From an uncultured Collinsella sp. (lineage in GTDB: Bacteria; Actinomycetota; Coriobacteriia; Coriobacteriales; Coriobacteriaceae): DNA of 20,819 bases. A program made the translations under genes and the position numbers. Shown in pieces: positions 14,475-20,819 of this stretch. Under the pieces are notes generated by a model. The model was given only the letters and a program-made list of their open reading frames with translations, made no database searches and was not told the DNA's origin. The first letter of the stretch is position 1. Every line of letters begins with the position of its first letter. Where the stretch lies: positions 1 through 20,819 of the forward strand of contig USEF01000009.1 of the NCBI GenBank assembly GCA_900553475.1, in the 5' to 3' direction.

Positions 14475-14575
14475 CAATGCCTTCCTTAAGCAGGAAGGTT
14501 TCCGGGCAGTCCTGACCATCCATCGACGACCAGTTCCATCCACATGCATCGCGCATCAAGTAGCAAAGGAGCTCT

Positions 14576-16354
14576 ATGGACGCCATCGTAAAGATGCTCG
14601 AAAAGCATCAACCGTTCTTTGAGAAGATCTCGAGGAACATCTACCTCCAGGCCATCAAGGACGGATTCCTTGGGTGCATGCCCATCGTCCTTACCTCTTC
14701 GATCTTTCTGCTGATCGCCACCCTTCCCGGCGTAGTTGGCATCACGCTGCCCCAGCCGCTCATCGACTGGTGCAACAAGCTGTACAACTTCACCATGGGC
14801 GTCATGGGCATCATGGTTGCCGGCACCACCGCCAAGAACTTCACGGCGTCCATGAACCGTCGCATGCCCGCCGGCAAGGTGCTCAACGACGGCTCCACTA
14901 TGGTTGCCGCCCAGTGCAGCATGCTGCTGCTCGCTGTTACGCAGTTCACCACCAAGTTCAACGGCTCCGAGCTTTCGGTCTTCGATTGCACCAGCATGGG
15001 CACGCGCGGTCTGTTCTCCGCCTATATCGCCGCGTTCATTACCGTGTGGGTCTATAAGTTCTGCGTCTCGCGCGATCTGACCATTAAGCTGCCCAAGGAG
15101 GTTCCGGGCGCCATCGCACAGAACTTCCGCGACATCATCCCCTTCGGTGGCGCTGTCATCATTTGCGGCATCATCGATGTGGTTGTGCGCAACCTCATGG
15201 GCGTTCCGTTCTCCGAGCTGCTTATCAAACTGCTCTCCCCGTTCTTCACTGCGGCAGAGACCTACCCCGGACTCATCCTTATTCAGGCAGCCACCGCGTT
15301 CTTCTGGTTCATCGGTGTCCACGGCCCTTCGATTGTCCAGCCGGGCATCGACCCCATCCGTCTTGCCAACCAGGCCGAGAACCTGCAGGTTCTGCTGGCC
15401 GGTGGCCACCCCGCCCACTCCCTCACCTTTAACATGTCGCTCGTGGGTGAGTTCGGCGGCACCGGCGCCACGTTCATCGTTCCGCTTCTGCTGATTCTCT
15501 TTATGAAGTCCAAGCAGCTCAAAGCCGTCGGTAAGGCCTCGATTGTTCCTGTTGCCTTCGCCGTCAACGAACCGCTGCTCTTTGGCGCGCCCATGATCCT
15601 CAACCCCTACATGCTCATCCCCTTTGTTGCCGCCGGCTGCGTCAACGTAAGTGTTGCCAAGTTCTTTATCGACAACGTGGGCATGAACGGCTTCTCCTTC
15701 GTGGTGCCTTGGGCTACCCCTGCCCCCATCGGCATCTTCATCACCACGAACTTCCAGCTTATCGCCCTGGTATTTGTCGCGATTATCATCTTGCTGGACG
15801 CCATCATCTACCTGCCGTTCTTGAAGGCATACGATAAGCTGCTCTGCGACCAGGAGGCCGAGCGCGCCGCCGAGCTGGGTCTCGAGTCCAATGGTGCCGC
15901 TGCCATCGCCGCCAGCGCCCCTGCGCCCGCTGTCGAGCAGACCACCACTTCCGTCGAGACGACCGTTGCCGCCGCTGACAGCAAGCCTATCGCCGATCAG
16001 CCCGAGCCCGCTGCCGATGCATCCGCCAAGAAGGATGTCGATGGCCTGAAGGTCCTCGTCCTGTGCGCCGGCGCCGGCACCTCCGCCATGCTTGCCAACG
16101 CCATCAAGGAAGGTGCCGCACAGACCGGAGAGAACATCGCTTCCTCCGCAGGCGCCTATGGCCAGCACACTGCCATCATGGATCAGTACGACGTCATCGT
16201 GCTCGCCCCGCAGGTTCGTAGCTACTACAACGACATGAAGGCCGACACCGATCGTCTGGGCATTAAGCTGCTCGCCCCGCGCGGTAAGGAATATATCGAC
16301 CTTACTCGCGACCCCGCTGGCGCCATCAAGTGGCTCCGCGAGAACCTCGACTAG
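14576..16354 (+). CDS. lacE: PTS lactose-family EIICB permease, module 3
   Basis: A 592-residue fused EIICB. The IIC domain (1 to about 425) carries VHGPS (His249) and NEPLLFGAP (Glu332), with Gly where the two paralogues have Ala. A long Ala/Pro/Thr-rich linker (about 430-487) precedes a IIB domain with VLVLCAGAGTSAM and phospho-acceptor Cys497. The start codon is preceded by AAAGGAG with suitable spacing. It is first in the operon and separated from the GH1 gene by 75 bp with a hairpin. Expression is presumably set by the repressor at 13290 through the sites at 14431-14474. Its specificity is probably distinct from modules 1 and 2 because the regulator, transporter and hydrolase have all diverged together. 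Confidence 0.93.
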   Translation: MDAIVKMLEKHQPFFEKISRNIYLQAIKDGFLGCMPIVLTSSIFLLIATLPGVVGITLPQPLIDWCNKLYNFTMGVMGIMVAGTTAKNFTASMNRRMPAGKVLNDGSTMVAAQCSMLLLAVTQFTTKFNGSELSVFDCTSMGTRGLFSAYIAAFITVWVYKFCVSRDLTIKLPKEVPGAIAQNFRDIIPFGGAVIICGIIDVVVRNLMGVPFSELLIKLLSPFFTAAETYPGLILIQAATAFFWFIGVHGPSIVQPGIDPIRLANQAENLQVLLAGGHPAHSLTFNMSLVGEFGGTGATFIVPLLLILFMKSKQLKAVGKASIVPVAFAVNEPLLFGAPMILNPYMLIPFVAAGCVNVSVAKFFIDNVGMNGFSFVVPWATPAPIGIFITTNFQLIALVFVAIIILLDAIIYLPFLKAYDKLLCDQEAERAAELGLESNGAAAIAASAPAPAVEQTTTSVETTVAAADSKPIADQPEPAADASAKKDVDGLKVLVLCAGAGTSAMLANAIKEGAAQTGENIASSAGAYGQHTAIMDQYDVIVLAPQVRSYYNDMKADTDRLGIKLLAPRGKEYIDLTRDPAGAIKWLRENLD

Positions 16355-16368
16355 TTCCTCCCTCTGTT

Positions 16369-16395
16369 GGTGCCCGGATCCCCAGTTCGGGCACC
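16369..16395 (+). other. Intercistronic hairpin between permease and GH1, module 3
   Basis: Perfect 8-bp arms GGTGCCCG (16369-16376) and CGGGCACC (16388-16395) with no T-tract after. Same position as the hairpin in module 1 but of unrelated sequence. Confidence 0.6.
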
Positions 16396-16429
16396 TCTCC
16401 CTATTCGTATCCCACAGAAAGGATGACTC

Positions 16430-17851
16430 ATGACCAATCCCATGCAGTTCCCCGACGGCTTTGTGTTTGGCGGCGCCACCGCCGCTTACCAGGTTGAGGG
16501 CGAGACCCGTACGCACGGCAAGGGCAAAGTGCCCTGGGACGATTTCCTGGCAGCCCAAGGTCGCTTCTCCCCCGATCCCGCAAGCGACTTCTACAACAAA
16601 TATCCGGTCGATATCGACTTGTGCCAGCGTTTTGGCATCAACGGTATTCGCGTCTCCATCGCTTGGAGCCGTATCTTCCCCAGTGGCACTGGCAAGATTA
16701 ACCCCGAGGGCGTCGCTTTCTATCACGAGCTTTTTGCCACTTGCAACAAAGCTGGCGTTATCCCCTATGTCACGCTCGATCACTTCGATACGCCCGAGGC
16801 CTTCTACCAGGACGGCGGCGAGGGCTTCTTGACGCGCACGACCATCGACGCCTTTGTCGAGTACGCCAAGTTCTGCTTTGCCGAGTTCACCGAGGTCAAG
16901 CACTGGTTTACCTTTAACGAGATTCCCGCGACCGCCGAGGGCAGCTTTATCGTTGGCAACTGGCCGCGCGGCGAGAAGTATCGCCTGGACAAGGCCTTCC
17001 AGCTCATGCACAACATGATGGTGGCCCATGCCAAGGCCGTCGTCGCCTTCCATGAGGGCGGCTTTGAGGGCGAGATCGGCATTGTCCAGAACCTGGAGCC
17101 CAAGTATCCCCTCGATCCCAACAGCGCTGCCGACTGCGAGGCGGCTCGTATGGCCGACGTCATCAACAACCGCTGGGTACTCGACGCCACCTTCCGCGGC
17201 CACTATGCAGCCGACACCATGGAGGCCGCGACCAAGCTGGCCCATATCGCCGGCGGCGAGCTCGATGTCCGCGACGAGGACATCGCCGCGCTGACCGCCG
17301 CGCTCCCCTACAACGATTGCCTGGGCGTCAACACCTACAAGTGCCAGTTCCTGCGTGCCGCCGAGGGCGAAAACGACATCAACCACAATGGCACCGGCGA
17401 CAAGGGCTCCTCGCGCTGGTTCCTCAAGGGCGTGGGCGAGTCATGCGTGCGCGAAGGCGTACCCACCACCGATTGGGACTGGATCATCTATCCCGAGGGT
17501 CTGTACGATCTGCTGCTGCGCATTAAGAATGATTACCCCAACTACAAGAAGATCTACATCACCGAGAACGGCATGGGCTATAAGGACGACTTCGAGGACG
17601 GCTTTATCGACGACGCCCCTCGCATCGACTATATGCGTCAGCATCTCGCATGGATCCTCAAGGCGATTGACGGCGGCGTAAACGTCGACGGCTACTTTGT
17701 GTGGTCGCTGCAGGATCAGTTCTCCTGGACCAACGGCTACAACAAGCGCTACGGCCTGTTCTACATCGACTTTGAGACCCAGAAGCGCTATCCCAAGGCG
17801 AGCGCGTACTGGTACAAGAACGTCGCGGAGACCGGCCTGCTCATGGCCTAA
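16430..17851 (+). CDS. lacG: GH1 6-phospho-beta-galactosidase, module 3
   Basis: A 473-residue GH1 enzyme of the LacG type. Glu164 (FTFNE) is the predicted acid/base and Glu379 (ITENG) the nucleophile. Ser432-Trp433, Lys439 and Tyr441 (SWTNGYNKRY) form the galacto-type 6-phosphate site. The sequence is very close to module 1 in the N-terminal block (FVFGGATAAYQVEGETRTHGKGK) and in DWDWIIYPEGL, but differs in the loop after the acid/base (IPATAEGSFIVGNWPRG against IWADASNTYIEGTFPGG), a region likely to line the aglycone side. One contrast is LDHFDTP where the paralogues have LHHFD. The start has AAAGGA seven bases before ATG. It is last in its operon and followed by a clear terminator. Confidence 0.93.
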   Translation: MTNPMQFPDGFVFGGATAAYQVEGETRTHGKGKVPWDDFLAAQGRFSPDPASDFYNKYPVDIDLCQRFGINGIRVSIAWSRIFPSGTGKINPEGVAFYHELFATCNKAGVIPYVTLDHFDTPEAFYQDGGEGFLTRTTIDAFVEYAKFCFAEFTEVKHWFTFNEIPATAEGSFIVGNWPRGEKYRLDKAFQLMHNMMVAHAKAVVAFHEGGFEGEIGIVQNLEPKYPLDPNSAADCEAARMADVINNRWVLDATFRGHYAADTMEAATKLAHIAGGELDVRDEDIAALTAALPYNDCLGVNTYKCQFLRAAEGENDINHNGTGDKGSSRWFLKGVGESCVREGVPTTDWDWIIYPEGLYDLLLRIKNDYPNYKKIYITENGMGYKDDFEDGFIDDAPRIDYMRQHLAWILKAIDGGVNVDGYFVWSLQDQFSWTNGYNKRYGLFYIDFETQKRYPKASAYWYKNVAETGLLMA

Positions 17852-17873
17852 CTTTTGCCGCATACCCCCTGTC

Positions 17874-17919
17874 GGCCGCATACGAATCCCTCCACGGGTT
17901 CGTATGCGGCCTTTTTGTT
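17874..17919 (+). terminator. Terminator of the module 3 operon
   Basis: 13-bp perfect arms GGCCGCATACGAA (17874-17886) and TTCGTATGCGGCC (17899-17911), then TTTTTGTTTT. Confidence 0.92.
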
Positions 17920-17940
17920 TTGGCTCGGCCCGAGCAGGCC

Positions 17941-18165
17941 GTCTGTCTCGATCTGTAACATCTGGCAGGGATTTTCGGTCCTACCTGTTACAGATCAAGA
18001 CAAACGAGCGGTCCGAACTTGAAGATCTCGATCTGTAACACGTAGCCCGGTTTTTCACGTCTACCTGTTACAGATCGAGACAAACGGGTAGCCCGAAGCA
18101 GAATATCTCGATCTGTAACATCTAACTCGGTTTTCTACTCCCAACTGTTACAGATTGAGATAATT
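17941..18165. repeat. Palindromic 65-bp repeat array C (3 copies)
   Basis: Copies at 17941-18005, 18021-18085 and 18101-18165, period exactly 80 bp. The core arms ATCTGTAACA and TGTTACAGAT are invariant in all three. The first copy again has the long left outer arm (GTCTGTCTC), and the last copy loses GAGACAAAC for GAGATAATT at the array end. It lies between the module 3 terminator and the toxin-antitoxin promoter. Confidence 0.92.
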
Positions 18166-18187
18166 CGACGACGCCGACGTTTTAATA

Positions 18188-18201
18188 TACCGTGGTACAA
18201 T
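18188..18201 (+). promoter_or_regulatory. Toxin-antitoxin promoter with overlapping palindrome
   Basis: A -10 TACAAT (18196-18201) overlaps the palindrome TACCGTGGTA (18188-18197), a likely autorepressor half-site. A -35 is not clear; the AT-rich TTTTAATATA lies just upstream. Confidence 0.5.
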
Positions 18202-18227
18202 TATGTCACGACGCAAAGGAGGTTCCC

Positions 18228-18494
18228 ATGTCCGCTTGTGTGCCCGTCCGAGATATGAAGGATACTGCCACATTCACCGCACTTGTTGAGTCTGAGCGCG
18301 ACGTTACCGTTACCAAGAACGGCTACGAGGCCATGCACTGCATCAGCAGCGACCAGTATCGCCTCATGCAAGAAGAAATCGCCAAGGCAAAACTGCTGTC
18401 TCGTATGATGTTGGCAGAAGACGAAATATCGCAAGGCGACTATAGCGACTACGACTCCTTCGCGACCGCGATACGAGACAAATATGACCTATAA
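18228..18494 (+). CDS. Type II antitoxin, Phd/YefM-like
   Basis: An 88-residue protein beginning MSACVPVRDMKDTATFTALV, with the Phd/YefM-type N-terminal DNA-binding pattern (a VPVRDMKD strand-helix, then VTVTKNGYEAMHCIS). An acidic C-terminal tail (AEDEISQGDYSDYDSF) would wrap the toxin. The start at 18228 is set by GGAGG five bases before ATG; the frame is open further upstream without a better site. It overlaps the downstream toxin gene by 11 bases, the usual coupling. It would neutralise the toxin and repress its own promoter. The toxin-antitoxin role is inferred from the gene pair and family resemblance; a RelB-type label is the main alternative. Confidence 0.85.
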   Translation: MSACVPVRDMKDTATFTALVESERDVTVTKNGYEAMHCISSDQYRLMQEEIAKAKLLSRMMLAEDEISQGDYSDYDSFATAIRDKYDL

Positions 18495-18789
18495 CGTCGT
18501 CATACTCAAAAGCGCGCGATATGAGTACGAGAGTATCGTCGGATACCTTGCCCAGATTCTCAAGAATCCGCGCGCAGCAGGCAATTTTGTCGCTGAGTTT
18601 GAATATCAGCTTGATCTGCTTCGCGAGCAGCCACTCCTACGTCCCCTCTCGCACATGCAAGAGTTGGCGGCACGTAATTACCGATCGTTTCCCGTCAACA
18701 ACTACGTGTGTCTTTACAAGTTTGAGCACGAAACGATCTATATCGCCCACGTCTTTCATCAGTCACAGGACTACGCCCGCCTGGTCTAA
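18484..18789 (+). CDS. Type II toxin, RelE/ParE superfamily
   Basis: A 101-residue protein of typical RelE/ParE length and layout: an N-terminal strand (YNVVILKSARYEYESIVGYL), two helices with the region KNPRAAGNFVAEFEYQLDLL, then strands containing NYRSFPVNNYVCLYKF and the C-terminal IYIAHVFHQSQDYARLV, which resembles the conserved end of this superfamily. Whether it is a ribosome-dependent mRNA endonuclease (RelE) or a gyrase poison (ParE) cannot be told by eye. The antitoxin start and the 11-base overlap support the pairing. It has no evident link to sugar use and is probably a separate insertion or a stabilising element for the region. Confidence 0.85.
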   Translation: MTYNVVILKSARYEYESIVGYLAQILKNPRAAGNFVAEFEYQLDLLREQPLLRPLSHMQELAARNYRSFPVNNYVCLYKFEHETIYIAHVFHQSQDYARLV

Positions 18790-18886
18790 CCCACAAGCTG
18801 AATACTTGGCCCGAGCACATTTGCGCGTCAACGTGAAGCGGTAATCCCCGAGCCAGCAGGGGCAGAAGTATCGCCTGCAGTGTTAG

Positions 18887-19651
18887 CTAGCAAATGACCT
18901 GCGTGTGCTCCTCGATGGCGGAGCGATCCGCGGCGGCGATGCCCGGTTCGCACACCACGGCGTCCAAGCTGTCCAGGCGGCAGAAGGTGTAGAAGTCGCG
19001 CTTGCCAATCTTGCTGGAGTCGGCGATCAGATAGCGCGAGTCGGCCTTGCTAAAGGCGAGCTGCTGGATGCGGCCCTCTTCCATGTTAGACGTAGACACG
19101 TCGCCGTCCAAAATGCCGTTTGCGCCGATAAAGGCTGCGTCGATTCCCAGCGCGCGCAAGGTGTCCTCGGCCGTGGGGCCCACAAAGGCGGCAGTGCGGC
19201 GACGGTACACGCCGCCCACCAGGCACAGTTCGCAGTCTTCGCGCGCCTCGAGCAGGTTAAACACCGAAAGCGAATTGGTCACAATGCGCAGGCGAAACGC
19301 CGGCAGCATCGAGGCCATCTGCTCAACCGTGGTGCCCGTGCCCAAAAAGATGGTCGAGCCTTCCTCGATAAGCTCCACAGAACGGCGCGCAATCTGCAAC
19401 TTTTCCTCGGCATGTTTCGTGCGCTTCTCGCTGTGCGAATACTCATGGCGCAGCATAGCGTGTGGACGGCTCTGCGCACTGCGGGCTCCGCCGTGCACGC
19501 GCTCGATCTCGCCCAGGCTCGCAAGCTCCTCAAGGTCACGGCGGATCGTCATATCCGAGACACCTAACGCATCCGAAATCTCCTTGACCGAGACCGTTCC
19601 CTGTTCCTCGAGCAGCTGCCGAACCTTATCCTGTCGCTCCGCTTTAATCAC
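18887..19651 (-). CDS. lacR: DeoR-family transcriptional regulator, LacR-like
   Basis: A DeoR-type regulator of about 254 residues. The N-terminal winged helix-turn-helix reads KAERQDKVRQLLEEQGTVSVKEISDALGVSDMTIRRDLEEL. It is followed by the family linker (GEIERVHGGARS) and a phosphosugar-sensing C-terminal domain with GTGTTVEQMA, the phosphate-binding loop of the family. The frame is open to a GTG at 19678, but a GTG at 19651 has GAGGA six bases upstream and gives the standard short N-terminus (xIKAERQ), so I prefer it. A RAACA direct repeat lies just upstream, and identical patterns sit in the lacAB and EIIA promoters. I infer it represses these, with tagatose-6-phosphate as likely inducer as in firmicute LacR. 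The name lacR rests on context. Confidence 0.88.
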   Translation of the reverse strand: MIKAERQDKVRQLLEEQGTVSVKEISDALGVSDMTIRRDLEELASLGEIERVHGGARSAQSRPHAMLRHEYSHSEKRTKHAEEKLQIARRSVELIEEGSTIFLGTGTTVEQMASMLPAFRLRIVTNSLSVFNLLEAREDCELCLVGGVYRRRTAAFVGPTAEDTLRALGIDAAFIGANGILDGDVSTSNMEEGRIQQLAFSKADSRYLIADSSKIGKRDFYTFCRLDSLDAVVCEPGIAAADRSAIEEHTQVIC

Positions 19652-19686
19652 GATGAGTCCTCGCTGTTCCACGCTCACGTCAATTC

Positions 19687-19708
19687 AAACAATAACGAAC
19701 AAATTGTA
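19687..19708 (-). promoter_or_regulatory. Promoter and RAACA operator of the DeoR-type gene
   Basis: AAACA-N5-GAACA on the plus strand (19687-19701) abuts a candidate minus-strand -10 TACAAT (19703-19708). It is the same 15-base pattern as at lacA and EIIA, indicating autoregulation. The 155-bp remainder up to galM shows no further clear site. Confidence 0.55.
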
Positions 19709-19856
19709 TCAGACTCGCGCGCGTCAGAAATGAACGCCCGCACAGCTCCAATCATCACTTTTTTGAGAAAAATACCCCCTGCTTTAGTGGGATGTAGTGA
19801 TAATCTCGCCTGTTCGCGCTACAGTTTGTCGGAAATACCTCGATGTTAGGAACCAA

Positions 19857-20819
19857 ATGATCACTTCCGAGCTTTTCGGCACCGCGCCGTGCGGTACCCC
19901 CGTTCATCGTTACACCCTCAACGGGCCCGAGATCTGCGTTCGCATTATGGACTATGGCGCCACCGTGCTTGGTATCGACGTGCCCGACATTCCCGGCAAC
20001 GTGCGCGATGTGGTGCTGGGCTTCGATAAGCTCGAGGATTACTTTGACAACCCCGCCTGCTTTGGCGCGACCATCGGCCCCGTGGCAAACCGCACCGCGG
20101 GCGCCACGATCACCATCGACGGTACGGACTGGCATATGCCCGCCAACGAGGGCGCCAACAACCTGCACAGCGATCTTGAGCACGGTCTGCATAAACGCGT
20201 GTGGGACGTTGAGCTCGACGAGACTCACAACGCCGTGCGCATGACCACCTCGCTTGAGGATGGCGAACTGGGCCTTCCCGGCAAACGCACCTTTACGGCC
20301 GTGTTTACCGTTACACGCACCGGCGTCTTTCGCATCGAGTATGGCTGCGAGAGCGACCGCGCCACCTACGTGTCCATGACCAACCACACATACTTTAACC
20401 TTGCCGGCCATAACGCCGGCATGGACTGCGAGCACTTCTTTGTTGCCAACGCTGCCCACTACCTGCCCATCAACGAGCAGAATATCCCCACCGGCGAGAT
20501 CGCTCCGGTCGAGGGAACACCGTTTGACTTTCGCGAGCTGCGCCCCGTCGCTCCCGGCATGGAGGCCGACGACCCGCAGATTAAGCAGGCCCGTGGCTAC
20601 GATCACTGTCTGTGCATCGATGGCTATCAGTACGGCCGCAATCTCCGCCGCGCGATGCACGTCGAGGAGATGTGGACCGGCCGCGAGCTGGACTACTACA
20701 CCACTGCCCCGGGCGTGCAGCTCTACACCGGCAATTTCCTGCAGGACTGCCCTGCCCCCGGCAAGGGCGGCGTGCCGATGCAGAAATACGGCGGCTTTGC
20801 GCTGGAGACCCAGCACTTC
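19857..20819 (+). CDS. galM: Aldose 1-epimerase (galactose mutarotase), truncated by the window edge
   Basis: The frame is open from ATG at 19857 to the last base, giving 321 residues of a protein usually near 340, so only the C-terminal end is missing. GalM interconverts alpha and beta anomers of galactose or glucose in the cytoplasm. Family motifs in order: GATIGPVANR near the N-terminal third, NNLHSD with His104, NHTYFNLAGH with His177 (general acid), YDHCLCID, TTAPGVQLYTGNF, and GGFALETQHF with Glu317 as the expected catalytic base. The first conserved block has Pro-Val where most members have Arg-Tyr (GxxxGRyaNR). The start has AGGA about six bases upstream. It is divergent from the DeoR-type gene and would handle unphosphorylated glucose or galactose produced alongside PTS-linked cleavage. 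Confidence 0.95.
   Translation, partial: MITSELFGTAPCGTPVHRYTLNGPEICVRIMDYGATVLGIDVPDIPGNVRDVVLGFDKLEDYFDNPACFGATIGPVANRTAGATITIDGTDWHMPANEGANNLHSDLEHGLHKRVWDVELDETHNAVRMTTSLEDGELGLPGKRTFTAVFTVTRTGVFRIEYGCESDRATYVSMTNHTYFNLAGHNAGMDCEHFFVANAAHYLPINEQNIPTGEIAPVEGTPFDFRELRPVAPGMEADDPQIKQARGYDHCLCIDGYQYGRNLRRAMHVEEMWTGRELDYYTTAPGVQLYTGNFLQDCPAPGKGGVPMQKYGGFALETQHF

Noticed and set aside
7962..18165. Palindromic repeats as a miniature transposon (MITE)
   Set aside because: There are no target-site duplications and the units occur in phased tandem arrays. The idea is not excluded but has no positive support here.
18790..18886. Terminator for the toxin gene or the DeoR-type gene
   Set aside because: Only a short CCCC...GGGG pairing is visible, without a T-tract.

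Overview
This window looks like a chromosomal stretch from a gut actinobacterium of the class Coriobacteriia, most likely Collinsella or a near relative. That is an inference from the high GC content, the strong C/G bias at third codon positions, and a Gram-positive-style tagatose-6-phosphate lactose pathway in a high-GC background. Nothing in the window (no rRNA, no marker gene) fixes the species.

Nearly everything serves uptake and breakdown of beta-galactosides through the phosphotransferase system (PTS). On the minus strand at the left end are lacA and lacB (galactose-6-phosphate isomerase subunits), an unrecognised membrane protein, and one stand-alone lactose-type EIIA. Three paralogous modules follow. 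Each has a divergent LacI-family repressor on the minus strand and, on the plus strand, a fused EIICB permease plus a GH1 6-phospho-beta-galactosidase: module 1 (3198-7841, permease then hydrolase), module 2 (8118-12876, hydrolase then permease) and module 3 (13290-17851, permease then hydrolase). To the right are a Phd/YefM-RelE/ParE-type toxin-antitoxin pair, a DeoR-family regulator resembling LacR, and an aldose 1-epimerase (galM) that runs off the right edge.

Proposed flow: the single EIIA phosphorylates the IIB domains of up to three permeases. The imported phosphorylated disaccharides are cut by the paired GH1 enzymes. The resulting galactose-6-phosphate is isomerised by LacAB to tagatose-6-phosphate. 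The kinase and aldolase steps (lacC, lacD) are not in the window.

The non-coding DNA carries several kinds of repeated structure. (1) Each LacI paralogue faces its own operator type, and the half-sites differ between modules in step with the recognition-helix residues. (2) A direct repeat of the form RAACA-N5-RAACA occurs at lacA, at the EIIA gene and at the deoR-type gene, and probably marks the DeoR-type regulon. (3) A pair of ACCGTTCACSG-like elements exactly 21 bp apart precedes all five structural operons and suggests a further shared regulator not encoded here. (4) Nine copies of a 65-bp palindromic repeat sit in three tandem arrays of about 80-bp period, one at the end of each module. 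I do not recognise this repeat family, and it is the most novel-looking element in the window. Classical terminators follow modules 1, 2 and 3, the membrane protein gene and the EIIA gene.
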